A stretch of DNA of 34,912 nucleotides from Caulobacter sp. Its GTDB lineage: Bacteria; Pseudomonadota; Alphaproteobacteria; Caulobacterales; Caulobacteraceae. The position numbers were made by a program, and so were the translations under genes. Below are positions 27,829-34,693 of this stretch, one piece after another (the stretch's first letter is position 1; each line of letters starts with the position of its first letter). The notes beneath the pieces were generated by a model. It saw only the letters and a program-made list of their open reading frames with translations, did not search any database and had not been told where the DNA came from. The stretch is taken from NCBI GenBank assembly GCA_017744495.1, contig JAGIBE010000188.1:1-34912 (forward strand). The letters run 5' to 3'.

Positions 27829-28599
27829 CTAGGCCGAAGCCGCCCGCAGGCGTTCCAGGTACTGCGGGTGCAGTTCCTGGTTGGCCGCCAGGATCGAGGC
27901 GCCTTGGACCGGGTCGCCGTGCTCTTCGATCGTGGTGACCTTGCCGCCGCTCTCGGTGACCATCAGTACGCCGGCCGCCACGTCCCACGGCTTGAGGTTC
28001 CGCTCCCAGAAGCCGTCGAAGCGGCCGGCGGCCACCCAGGCCAGGTCCAGCGAGGCCGCGCCGAAACGCCGCACGCCCGAAACCTTCTGGCTGATCTGGT
28101 GCAGCTCTTTGAGGAACTGGGCGTGGCCCGGCTTGCCCAGGAACGGGATGCCGGTGGCGATCAGGCTTTCGTCCAGGTGGCGGCGGGCGGCCACGCGCAG
28201 ACGCTTCTCGGCGCCCAGGAACGCGCCCTTGCCCTTCTCGACCCAGAACAGGTCGTTGGTGATGGGGTTGTAGGTGACGCCGGCGACGATCTCGCCCTCA
28301 CGCTGCAGGGCGATGTTGACCGCGAAGTGCGGGATGCCGTGCAGGAAGTTGGTGGTGCCGTCCAGCGGGTCGACGATCCAGGTATGGGTCTTGTCGGTGC
28401 CCTCGACCAGGCCGCGTTCTTCACCCAGGAAGCCGTAGCCGGGGCGGGCCTTTTCCAGGATCTCGAAGATCACCTGCTCGGCCTTCTGGTCGGCGGCGGT
28501 GACGAAGTCGGCCGGGCCCTTCTTGGACACCTGCAGCTCGGTGACTTCGCCGAAGTCACGGGCCAGGCCGCGAGCCGCCTTGCGGGCGGCGTCGATCAT
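27829..28599 (-). CDS. suhB: Inositol-monophosphatase family phosphatase (SuhB-like)
   Basis: Magnesium-dependent phosphatase of 256 residues with the chosen start. Motifs: GEERG with the metal-binding Glu, WIVDPLDGTTNFLHG (metal-binding Asps), and the C-terminal WDVAAGVLMVTESGG. SuhB proteins hydrolyse inositol-1-phosphate and also bind rRNA-maturation complexes. The start is uncertain: ATG 28599 gives MIDAARKAARGL, but GTG 28602 or CTG 28623 would add LASALLNV, nearer the usual SuhB N-terminus, and no candidate has a good ribosome site. The frame is open to 28827 without a stop, but that part reads as non-coding and overlaps the ECF41-type promoter. Confidence 0.9.
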   Translation of the reverse strand: MIDAARKAARGLARDFGEVTELQVSKKGPADFVTAADQKAEQVIFEILEKARPGYGFLGEERGLVEGTDKTHTWIVDPLDGTTNFLHGIPHFAVNIALQREGEIVAGVTYNPITNDLFWVEKGKGAFLGAEKRLRVAARRHLDESLIATGIPFLGKPGHAQFLKELHQISQKVSGVRRFGAASLDLAWVAAGRFDGFWERNLKPWDVAAGVLMVTESGGKVTTIEEHGDPVQGASILAANQELHPQYLERLRAASA

Positions 28600-28776
28600 C
28601 ACGTTCAGGAGGGCGGAAGCCAGTGGCCAATCTGGATGTCCTTCAAAGGTCCCCCTACGCAGCGTCGCGGAGAGGCGCGACGGCGGGGGATATGCATGCG
28701 GCGGTAAGAAAGATCGGGCGCGATACCTAGTCGCCTGGGCCGTCGAAAGCAAGGCGAGGGGATTTTTCGCATCCCG

Positions 28777-28803
28777 TGTCACATCCGCGAGCCCTGTCTC
28801 GTC
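28777..28803 (+). promoter_or_regulatory. ECF41-type promoter of the sigma-factor operon
   Basis: TGTCACA (28777-28783), 16 bases, CGTC (28800-28803). This agrees fully with the ECF41 target-promoter consensus as I recall it from published work on Bacillus and Rhodobacter. It sits 30 bases before the first gene of the operon whose last gene encodes an ECF41-type sigma factor, so positive autoregulation is expected. Confidence 0.7.
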
Positions 28804-28832
28804 CTCCTCCTGAACAACGGAGGGCATGCGCG

Positions 28833-29228
28833 ATGCGATGGGCGAAATGGCTCCTGCCGGCGATCCTGGCGATCAACGGCGCGGTGATGATGATGGTGCC
28901 GGCCTGGTGGTATCCGCGCGTGCCGGGGGTAATCGAGACCGGGGCGTTCAACGACCACTTCGTGCGCGACATCGGCGCGGCGTTCCTGGCCTGCGCCCTC
29001 GCCATGGGCTGGGCGCTGAAGGACCCGGCGCGCGGCCTGGGCGTGGCGGTCTCCTCGGCCGCCTTCCTCTGCCTGCACGCGGTGATCCACCTGGTCACGC
29101 CCTTCTGCGGGACGAGCCTGCCGTGGCCGCTGCTGGCCCGCGATTTCCCGGGCGTGTTCCTGCCGGCGATCCTCAGCCTGTTCATCGTGCGGTCTTGCCG
29201 GCGCCGCGCCATCGGATTGGAGGCCTGA
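28833..29228 (+). CDS. Small four-helix membrane protein, first gene of ECF41 operon
   Basis: 131 residues with four hydrophobic helices (about 5-22, 48-66, 72-92, 108-124) and a conserved-looking RDIGAAFLACALAMGWALKDP between helices. I cannot name the family; it resembles unnamed small integral membrane proteins of alphaproteobacteria. GGAGG nine bases before ATG 28833 supports this start over an in-frame ATG at 28776 that falls inside the promoter. Two bases separate its stop from the next ATG. It could form the membrane part of whatever the ECF41 system protects or senses. Confidence 0.85.
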   Translation: MRWAKWLLPAILAINGAVMMMVPAWWYPRVPGVIETGAFNDHFVRDIGAAFLACALAMGWALKDPARGLGVAVSSAAFLCLHAVIHLVTPFCGTSLPWPLLARDFPGVFLPAILSLFIVRSCRRRAIGLEA

Positions 29229-29230
29229 AC

Positions 29231-29770
29231 ATGCTGACCTGGCTGATGCTGAGCGCGGTGCGCCGCCTGGAGCGCCGCTACGACTACGACGCCAGCTACA
29301 TCCGCGCCCTGGCGGCGGCCAGCCCGAAGGCGCTGATGGCCTTCTCCGGGGTCGGGCGGCTGCAGGGGTTCCGCGAGGGCGCGCCGCCCGAGGCGATCGC
29401 GGCGGCGGCGCTGGCCGGCACGCTGAACGAGGACTGCGGCCCCTGCACCCAGATCGTCGTCCGCCAGGCCGAGGAGCGCGGCATCTCGCCCGAGATCCTG
29501 GCCGCCATCCTGTCCGGCGACGGCGAGGCCATGGGACCGGACGCGGGCCTGGCCTTCGGCTTCGCCCGCGCCAGCCTGGCCCGCGACCTGGAGAGCAGCG
29601 AGGATCTGCGTGACGAGGTCGTGGCGCGATGGGGCCAGAAGGGCCTGGCGGCCATCGCCCTGGCCTTGGCGACCGCCCGGGTCTATCCCACGGTCAAGTA
29701 CGCGCTAGGTTACGGCAAGGCCTGCTCCAAGGTCACGGTCGGCGGGCGCGCTATGGCGGTGCGGGCATGA
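29231..29770 (+). CDS. AhpD-like / carboxymuconolactone decarboxylase family protein
   Basis: 179 residues. The helical AhpD-like core carries a CxxC in LNEDCGPCTQIVV, like the one in the gene at 18677, followed by the helix with GISPEILAAIL. It starts with a hydrophobic-basic segment (MLTWLMLSAVRRLERRY), perhaps membrane-associated. Genes of this family are the most frequent partners of ECF41 sigma factors, together with oxidoreductases and epimerases. Start ATG 29231 is 2 bases after the previous stop; its stop overlaps the sigma-factor start (ATGA). A peroxide or quinone-linked redox role is inference. Confidence 0.85.
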   Translation: MLTWLMLSAVRRLERRYDYDASYIRALAAASPKALMAFSGVGRLQGFREGAPPEAIAAAALAGTLNEDCGPCTQIVVRQAEERGISPEILAAILSGDGEAMGPDAGLAFGFARASLARDLESSEDLRDEVVARWGQKGLAAIALALATARVYPTVKYALGYGKACSKVTVGGRAMAVRA

Positions 29771-30618
29771 GCCAGGACTCGATCTTCGAAGAGCGGCGGG
29801 GGGCGATGACGGGCCTGGCCTACCGCATGCTGGGCTCGCGGGCCGACGCCGAGGACGTGGTGCAGGACGCCTGGATCCGCTGGCGGGGCGTGGAGCCCGG
29901 CGAGGTGTCCAACCCGGCTGGCTTCCTCAACAAGGTCGTCACGCGCCTGTGCCTGGACCGGCTGAAGTCCGCTCGCGCCCGGCGCGAGGTCTATGTCGGC
30001 GAGTGGCTGCCCGAGCCGGTGGTCGATGACGACAATGAGCGATTGGGTGAAGACCTGTCGGTGGCCTTCCTGCTGGCCCTGGAGCGCCTGACCCCGCTGG
30101 AGCGCGCCGCCTTCCTGCTGCACGACGTGTTCGACGCACCGTTCGCCGACGTCGCCAAGACCCTGGGACGGACCGAGGCGGCCTGCCGCCAGTTGGCCGC
30201 TCGGGCCCGCGAGCACGTCAAGGCCGGCAAGCCGCGCTATCGCCCCAGCGCCGAGGAGGAACAGCGCCTGACCGGCGCCTTTCTGACCGCCACCCTGACC
30301 GGCGACGAGAGCCTGTTGCGCGGCATCCTGGCCAAGGACGTGGTCATGCACTCCGACGGCGGCGGCATCGCCAAGGCGACGCTCAATCCGGTGTTCGGCC
30401 TGGAGAAGGCCATCCGCCTGGTGCTGGGCCTGAAGAAGAAGTTCCCGGCCCCAGAGGGTGCGACCGCCCGCCTGGCCCGCATCAACGGCGCGCCGGGCCT
30501 GGTGCTCAGCCACGACGGCGTGGTGTTCCAGACCATGGCCCTGGACATCGTCGACGGCCGCATCGCCGCCGTCTACACGATGCGCAACCCGGAGAAGCTG
30601 GCGCGGCTGAATTCCTAG
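29767..30618 (+). CDS. ECF41-group RNA polymerase sigma factor with fused regulatory domain
   Basis: 283 residues. Region 2 (residues ~10-75: AYRMLGSRADAEDVVQDAWIRW) and region 4 (~105-160: LTPLERAAFLLHDVF, TEAACRQLAARAREHV) are typical ECF domains. The C-terminal ~110 residues are a SnoaL/NTF2-like extension. ECF41 signatures are present: WLPEP between regions 2 and 4, DGGG in the extension (DGGGIAKA instead of DGGGK) and NPEKL near the end (family NPDKV). In this group the extension itself works as a regulator that limits sigma activity, so no separate anti-sigma factor is needed or seen here. Stop TAG overlaps that of the convergent gene (CTAG). Confidence 0.93.
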   Translation: MSQDSIFEERRGAMTGLAYRMLGSRADAEDVVQDAWIRWRGVEPGEVSNPAGFLNKVVTRLCLDRLKSARARREVYVGEWLPEPVVDDDNERLGEDLSVAFLLALERLTPLERAAFLLHDVFDAPFADVAKTLGRTEAACRQLAARAREHVKAGKPRYRPSAEEEQRLTGAFLTATLTGDESLLRGILAKDVVMHSDGGGIAKATLNPVFGLEKAIRLVLGLKKKFPAPEGATARLARINGAPGLVLSHDGVVFQTMALDIVDGRIAAVYTMRNPEKLARLNS

Positions 30619-31022
30619 GGCAGGCTGACCTTCGGCAGGGTGTCCTTGGTCTCGCAGGCCACGCGGCCCGCGCCGCCGGCGGCGCCCTTGATGTCCTCGA
30701 CCTTCTCGCCCTTGCGCCAGCCCTTGGGCAGGCCCTGGTCGCCGGTGAAGTCCATGCCCAGATCGATCCACTTGTCGGCCGCGCAGTCCAGGGCGAACAG
30801 CAGGATCGGACCCTTGCCGGCCGGCCAGGCCTTGTAGGGACCGGTGGGCCTGCCCTCGGCGATGCGCAGCAGCACAAGGCCGGACGACTCGTCCACCCGC
30901 ATGAAGTCCGCGTCGTAGAAGGTTTTCGCCTCGCCGGGCGCGGGCTTCCAGTTTTCCGCCAGAGCGGCCGTGGCCAGGCCCAGGACGGTTACGCCAAGCA
31001 AACACAGACCAAGCCGCCGCAT
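30615..31022 (-). CDS. Exported hypothetical protein
   Basis: 135 residues with a clear signal peptide (MRRLGLCLLGVTVLGLATAALA, cut near ALA). The mature part reads as a small beta-rich domain with two Cys (ALDCAAD, ACETKDT) likely to form a disulfide in the periplasm. Motif 'GPYKAWPAGKGPILLFALDC' is not from a family I can name; similar proteins seem restricted to Caulobacterales, which I cannot verify. GGGAGGA before ATG 31022 supports the start. Its stop overlaps the ECF41 sigma stop, so transcription from either side runs into the other. Confidence 0.75.
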   Translation of the reverse strand: MRRLGLCLLGVTVLGLATAALAENWKPAPGEAKTFYDADFMRVDESSGLVLLRIAEGRPTGPYKAWPAGKGPILLFALDCAADKWIDLGMDFTGDQGLPKGWRKGEKVEDIKGAAGGAGRVACETKDTLPKVSLP

Positions 31023-31098
31023 GGGCGTCCTCCCCGTATTTTATCGTTGGGAGGAGGCTACGCCCGTCAAGCTTGACCGGCAAGTTCCGCGAACGGTG

Positions 31099-31746
31099 TT
31101 ACGCGGTGCGCGCGGCGACGCCCTGGGCGATGGCGGCGTTGAGCGCGGCGACCCCGGCGGCGGGGCCGCTGGGATGCTTCCAGACCCCGGCCGAAACGGC
31201 AAGGAAGTCGGCGCCCGCCTGGGCCAGCCCGGCGGCGTTGTCGGCGGTGATGCCGCCGATGGCCACCGACGGCGCCTCCATCGTCTCCTGCCAGATCGTC
31301 AGGATCTCGGGATCGGCGGTGGTCGGGGCGTCCTTGGTGGTGGTCGGGAAGAAGGCCCCGAAGGCCACGTAGTCGGCTCCGGCCTCGGCGGCCTCCATGG
31401 CCAGGTGCCGGCTGTCATGGCAGGTGACGCCGATCATCGCGCCCGGCCCCATGATCTTGCGGGCCTCCTTGTAAGGCGTATCGCTCTGGCCGACATGGAC
31501 GCCGTCGCAGCCCAGGCGCGCGGCCAGGTCCGGGCGGTCGTTGAGGATCACGGCCACGTCGCGCGAGCGGGCGATGGGAGACAGGACCTGGACCGCGGCG
31601 GCGATCACGTCGTCCGGGACGTCCTTCAGCCGGATCTGCAGCGCGGCCACGTCGCCGGCGTCGAGCGCGGAGGCCAGGTCGCGGCCGAAGGCGGCCAGGT
31701 CGTCGAGGACGGGCGGGGTGATCAGATAGAGGCGGCAGTCGGTCAT
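31099..31746 (-). CDS. thiE: Thiamine-phosphate synthase
   Basis: Joins the pyrimidine and thiazole halves to make thiamine phosphate. 215 residues, beta/alpha-barrel: [31 protein letters not shown] (substrate and Mg-binding), [24 protein letters not shown] and [13 protein letters not shown] with the phosphate loop AVSAGVW. The family often reads GPVFPTxTKxxA; here it is [15 protein letters not shown] 31746 gives [11 protein letters not shown], the usual beginning; the frame open to 31881 overlaps the bfd promoter and is rejected. No TPP riboswitch is apparent in the short leader. No other thi genes are in the window. Confidence 0.93.
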   Translation of the reverse strand: MTDCRLYLITPPVLDDLAAFGRDLASALDAGDVAALQIRLKDVPDDVIAAAVQVLSPIARSRDVAVILNDRPDLAARLGCDGVHVGQSDTPYKEARKIMGPGAMIGVTCHDSRHLAMEAAEAGADYVAFGAFFPTTTKDAPTTADPEILTIWQETMEAPSVAIGGITADNAAGLAQAGADFLAVSAGVWKHPSGPAAGVAALNAAIAQGVAARTA

Positions 31747-31842
31747 GGGCGGGAAGTACGCCGATTTGGGCGTCAGCGCAGCCCCTTCCGGCCTTTCGGA
31801 CAGCTCCCCGAGGCGGGGAGGATTTGTCGCACTGCGAGTCAG

Positions 31843-31889
31843 TTGCAAAAGCCGAACGCCTCGGCTAAATGAGAATGACAATCATTCGG
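31843..31889 (+). promoter_or_regulatory. bfd promoter with Fur box
   Basis: A sigma73-like promoter (TTGCAAA at 31843, GCTAAATG at 31864-31871) is directly followed by GAGAATGACAATCATTCGG (31871-31889), which matches the 19-bp Fur consensus at 14 positions and contains GAATGA-CAA-TCATTC, a perfect 6-3-6 repeat. Bound Fur would block initiation when iron is plentiful. Confidence 0.75.
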
Positions 31890-31904
31890 CGGGGCCTGTC
31901 TCCC

Positions 31905-32090
31905 TTGTACGTCTGCAACTGTAACGGCATCCGCGAGCGCGAAGTCCGCGCCGCCATCGAGGCGGGCGCCACGCGTCCGGCCGAGGTGTTCCGCCACAAG
32001 GGCTGCCAGGCCCAGTGCGCCAAGTGCGTCTGCGAAATGCGCCAGATGATCCAGGACAGCCGCGAGGCCCTGGCCTTCGCCGCCGAATAA
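31905..32090 (+). CDS. bfd: Bacterioferritin-associated ferredoxin
   Basis: 61-residue [2Fe-2S] protein that docks on bacterioferritin and reduces the stored ferric core so that iron can leave. Cluster cysteines: VCNCNGI near the start and KGCQAQCAKCVCEM, with CxC and CxxC spacing as in Bfd. I chose TTG 31905 (MYVCNCNGI) because the family starts like this and because the in-frame ATG at 31869 lies within the Fur box and overlaps the -10. No strong ribosome site is visible, so the transcript may have a short leader. bfr follows on the same strand 146 bases later. Confidence 0.88.
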   Translation: MYVCNCNGIREREVRAAIEAGATRPAEVFRHKGCQAQCAKCVCEMRQMIQDSREALAFAAE

Positions 32091-32236
32091 TCGGCCGAAA
32101 ACCGCACAATCTCCGCGAGCGCGAAGCAGTCTCACGCTTTTCCATGAGGCTGAGAAACACTTGCAGACATAGCGGTTGAAGCCTCCGCCGGCCTGCATCA
32201 GGGTCCGTCGGAAATTTCGAATCTGAGGAGGCCGCC

Positions 32237-32716
32237 ATGCAAGGCGATCCCGGCATCATCCGGCTCTTGAACGCGGTGCTCACCAACGAACTGACGGCGG
32301 TGAACCAGTACTTCCTGCATGCGCGGATGTACGACAACTGGGGCTTCAAGCGCCTGGGCAAGATCACCTACGACGAGTCGATCGGCGAGATGAAACACGC
32401 CGACAAGCTGATCAACCGCATCCTGTTCCTGGAAGGCCTGCCCAATCTGCAGGATCTGCACAAGCTGAAGATCGGCGAGACCGTGCCCGAATGCCTGGCC
32501 AGCGACCTTCAGGTCGAGCTGGGCGGCCGTGAGACCCTGATCCCCGGCATCATCCAGTGCGAACAGGCCCGCGACTATGTCAGCCGCGAGCTGCTGCGCG
32601 AGATCCTCAGCGACACCGAGGAGCACATCGACTTCCTTGAGATGCAGCTGGGCCTGGTCAAGTCGCTGGGCGAGCAGAACTACCTGCAGAGCGCCGTGGG
32701 CGAACTGCCGGCTTAG
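32237..32716 (+). CDS. bfr: Bacterioferritin
   Basis: 159-residue haem-containing ferritin that stores iron as a mineral in a 24-mer. By direct counting Glu18, Tyr25, Glu51, Met52 (haem ligand), His54, Glu94 and His130 are all present, but position 127, a ferroxidase-site Glu in E. coli, is Thr (sequence SDTEEHID). No gap separates these landmarks. Glu128 or Glu129 may compensate. GAGGAGG before ATG 32237 is a strong ribosome site. bfd and bfr lie next to each other, as expected for an iron storage and release pair. A terminator-like palindrome follows. Confidence 0.96.
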   Translation: MQGDPGIIRLLNAVLTNELTAVNQYFLHARMYDNWGFKRLGKITYDESIGEMKHADKLINRILFLEGLPNLQDLHKLKIGETVPECLASDLQVELGGRETLIPGIIQCEQARDYVSRELLREILSDTEEHIDFLEMQLGLVKSLGEQNYLQSAVGELPA

Positions 32717-32729
32717 GTTACATTTATAT

Positions 32730-32762
32730 CCGTCATCCCGGGCACAAGGCCCGGGATGACGG
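32730..32762. terminator. Family B hairpin, probable terminator after bfr
   Basis: CCGTCATCCCGGGC-ACAAG-GCCCGGGATGACGG, a 14-bp perfect stem 14 bases after the bfr stop. It contains the GTCATCCCGG motif shared with the elements near 5244, 18550 and 24665. Convergent with the broken GNAT gene. Confidence 0.75.
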
Positions 32763-32789
32763 CAGTTTGGTTGATGGGCTGGGTCCCGC

Positions 32790-33286
32790 TCAGAAATCCC
32801 GCACCATGAACACCCGAGCGTCCTCGTCCAACCCGCGCGCCAGGTGCTCTTTCCGGATCTCCAGCATTCCCGGCGTCAGCACCACGACCTCCACGAACCC
32901 CAGCCGCCGGAGTACGGCGCGTTCCAGGGGACCTCGCGGAAGGTCGACAGGAACAATCCTCTCAGTCCGACCGCCCGCGCCCGCTTGGCCACAGCGTCCA
33001 GCAGCGCCGCGCCGACCCGCCGTCCGGCGAAGGCCGGCAGCACGTCCAGCTGCTCGACATAGGTCCGGTCCTCGACCCGCCGGGACATCACGAAGCCCAC
33101 CACCGCCCCGTCCTCGACGGCCACGACCAGGCCGCCGTCGAGGAGGCGCGCCGCCAGCACCGCCGCCGGGCTGGGCTCGTCGGCGGCCAGGGCATCCATC
33201 AGCCCGACGAACCGCTGGGCCGAGGCGCGTTCGAGGGCGCGGATCGTCTCGATCTCGTCGGGCCGGGCGGTGCGGAAGTCGACCAT
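32790..33286 (-). pseudogene. GNAT acetyltransferase with a one-base frameshift
   Basis: ATG 33286 opens a GNAT-fold protein (MVDFRTARPDEIETIRALE, VVAVEDGAVVGFVMSR, LDVLPAFAGRRVGAALLDAVAKRA with the acetyl-CoA loop QxxGxG-like AGRRVGAAL). After VPWNAPY the frame runs into a stop at 32876. The other frame continues exactly with RRLGFVEVVVLTPGMLEIR and ends MVRDF at 32790. Inserting one base between TAC (32912-32914) and CGG (32907-32909) restores the usual 'PYYRRLGF' motif. The total length is one short of a multiple of three. It is either a recent single-base deletion or a sequencing error. Substrate unknown. Confidence 0.85.
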
Positions 33287-33314
33287 GGAGGCTCACAAAC
33301 CGTTGTCCCGCCCT

Positions 33315-33340
33315 GGAACCAAGGTGCAGCTCGACGGGTT
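33315..33340 (+). promoter_or_regulatory. Possible general-stress (EcfG/SigT-type) promoter before the TspO-like gene
   Basis: GGAACC (33315-33320), 16 bases, GGTT (33337-33340). The alphaproteobacterial EcfG consensus is GGAAC(C)-N16/17-CGTT, so there is one mismatch. It lies 28 bases before ATG 33369, a suitable distance. Confidence 0.35.
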
Positions 33341-33368
33341 AGATGCATGTTTAGCGAGGAGTTCCCCC

Positions 33369-33959
33369 ATGCACATCCCGAACGGCCGATCCCAAGGGAG
33401 GCGGACTCACGCCGGTCGCGAGTCGTTCGAGATGGACGCCAAGGCCGACACCGCTGTTTCGGCCGGTACTCAACTGGTCCTGGGGCTGGCCTTGGCCGGC
33501 GGCGCGATCCTGGCCTCGACCCTGCTGGGCCGCCGTCATGAACGGATGATCGACGATGAGGAATACGCGGTCGGCTACGCCGAGATGCACGAGCCGGTCG
33601 CCCATCAGCCCAAGGCCCTGACCAGCCTGATCCTGCCGCCGCTGTTCATCGCCATGACCCTTTCGGGGCTGCGCATCTGGAACGCGCCTTCCAGCCCCAC
33701 ACGCACCCGGGCTCTCACCCTCTGGAGCCTGGTCCAGGGCTTCAACGCCCTCTGGCTGGCCCTCGGCGCCAAGCGCGTCGGGGGGCAGCTTGGCGCGGCG
33801 ACCGCGTCCCTGGCCGCCTCGGGCGCCTACGCCTTGCAGGCCCGCAAGCTGGTGGCGCCGGCCTCGGGCTTCAGCAGCCCGTATCTTGGCTGGCTGGGTT
33901 TCGCCAACGCCCTGACCGAGGAGCTGTGGAAGCGCCCGCGTCGGGTCACCGTCCACTAA
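33369..33959 (+). CDS. Divergent TspO/MBR-family membrane protein
   Basis: 196 residues. After a polar N-terminal ~25 residues come about five hydrophobic helices. The pattern fits TspO: SLILPPLFIAMTLSGLRIW, then LTLWSLVQGFNALWLALG, and a final PYLGWLGFANALTEELW that matches the family end 'PYL-W--FA--LN--IW'. TspO proteins bind porphyrins and cholesterol-like ligands in a membrane setting and are linked to stress and tetrapyrrole metabolism. This copy has weak identity outside the last helix, so I treat it as divergent. GAGGAG 7 bases before ATG 33369 fixes the start; the frame is open to 33270 but lacks a site. Confidence 0.7.
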   Translation: MHIPNGRSQGRRTHAGRESFEMDAKADTAVSAGTQLVLGLALAGGAILASTLLGRRHERMIDDEEYAVGYAEMHEPVAHQPKALTSLILPPLFIAMTLSGLRIWNAPSSPTRTRALTLWSLVQGFNALWLALGAKRVGGQLGAATASLAASGAYALQARKLVAPASGFSSPYLGWLGFANALTEELWKRPRRVTVH

Positions 33960-34001
33960 GTAACATCGTTCAGCGGCCGTTCAGGCGGCCAAGCTCTAGC
34001 T

Positions 34002-34029
34002 GCTCCCCGCAAGCCATGCTTCGGGGAGC
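34002..34029 (+). promoter_or_regulatory. Hairpin covering the ribosome site of the DUF2799 lipoprotein gene
   Basis: GCTCCCCG ... CGGGGAGC (34002-34009, 34022-34029), with an inner AAGC-CAT-GCTT. The 3' arm contains GGGGAG, the only ribosome site for ATG 34036. It could also be the terminator of the TspO-like gene, 42 bases after its stop. Confidence 0.5.
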
Positions 34030-34035
34030 TTTCAC

Positions 34036-34671
34036 ATGCGTCGTCTTCAAATCCTGGGCTTGGCCGTCGCGGTCGGGACCTTGGCCGGCTGCGCCTCCAT
34101 GAGCCAGGAAGCCTGCCTACGCGGCGACTGGGTGGGCGTGGGCTACGGCGACGGCGAGGCCGGGCGTCCGCAGAGCCGGCTGGACGACCACGCCAAGGCC
34201 TGCGCCAAGGCCGGTGTGGTCCCTGACGCCGGCGCCTACTTCCAGGCCCGCGAGCAGGGGCTGAAGATGTATTGCACCCAGGACCGAGGCTTCGGCGAGG
34301 GGCGCAACGGGAACAGCTATCAAGGCGTCTGCCCGCCAGGGGGCGAGGGCGCCTTCCTGGTCGGCTATGCCGACGGCCGGCTGGTCCATGACGCGGTCGA
34401 GCGGCTGAGCCGGGCGGAATCGGACCGCGACAGCGCCGACCACCGGGCAGAGAAACGCGACCGCGAGGCCCGGGGCGTCGAGGACGAGCTGCGCAATCCC
34501 AAGCTGACCGAGGAGCAGACGCGGGAGCTGCGCGACCGCCTCAACCGCCTGCGGTCCGAGCGCCGCGACGCCATCGAGGAAGGCCGCCGCGCCGACTGGG
34601 CCGCCCGCGAAGCCGAGCGCGAGGTCAGCGAACTGGAGCACCGGTTCGGGCCGCGTTACGGGACTTGGTGA
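34036..34671 (+). CDS. DUF2799-family lipoprotein
   Basis: 211 residues with a lipoprotein signal peptide (MRRLQILGLAVAVGTLAGC; lipobox LAGC, acylated Cys19), so envelope-anchored. DUF2799 region follows: CLRGDWVGVGYGDGEAG, DDHAKACAKAGVVPD, YFQAREQGLKMYC and an NSYQGVCPP-like Cys. The C-terminal ~90 residues are highly charged and form a predicted coiled coil (RAESDRDSADHRAEKRDREA, EEQTRELRDRLNRLRSERR). Asp is absent after the Cys (CASM), so outer-membrane sorting by Lol is expected. Function of the family is unknown. A family A hairpin follows. Confidence 0.88.
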   Translation: MRRLQILGLAVAVGTLAGCASMSQEACLRGDWVGVGYGDGEAGRPQSRLDDHAKACAKAGVVPDAGAYFQAREQGLKMYCTQDRGFGEGRNGNSYQGVCPPGGEGAFLVGYADGRLVHDAVERLSRAESDRDSADHRAEKRDREARGVEDELRNPKLTEEQTRELRDRLNRLRSERRDAIEEGRRADWAAREAEREVSELEHRFGPRYGTW

Positions 34672-34672
34672 C

Positions 34673-34693
34673 CCCTCTCCCTACGGGAGAGGG
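34673..34693. terminator. Family A hairpin between convergent genes
   Basis: CCCTCTCCC-TAC-GGGAGAGGG, 9-bp perfect stem, placed exactly between the lipoprotein stop (34669-34671) and the DoxX stop (34694-34696). Followed by TTATTT on the + strand, so it can stop both transcripts. Confidence 0.65.

Noticed and set aside
28600-28827. N-terminal extension of the inositol-monophosphatase gene
   Set aside because: Open frame without family similarity that overlaps the ECF41-type promoter on the other strand.
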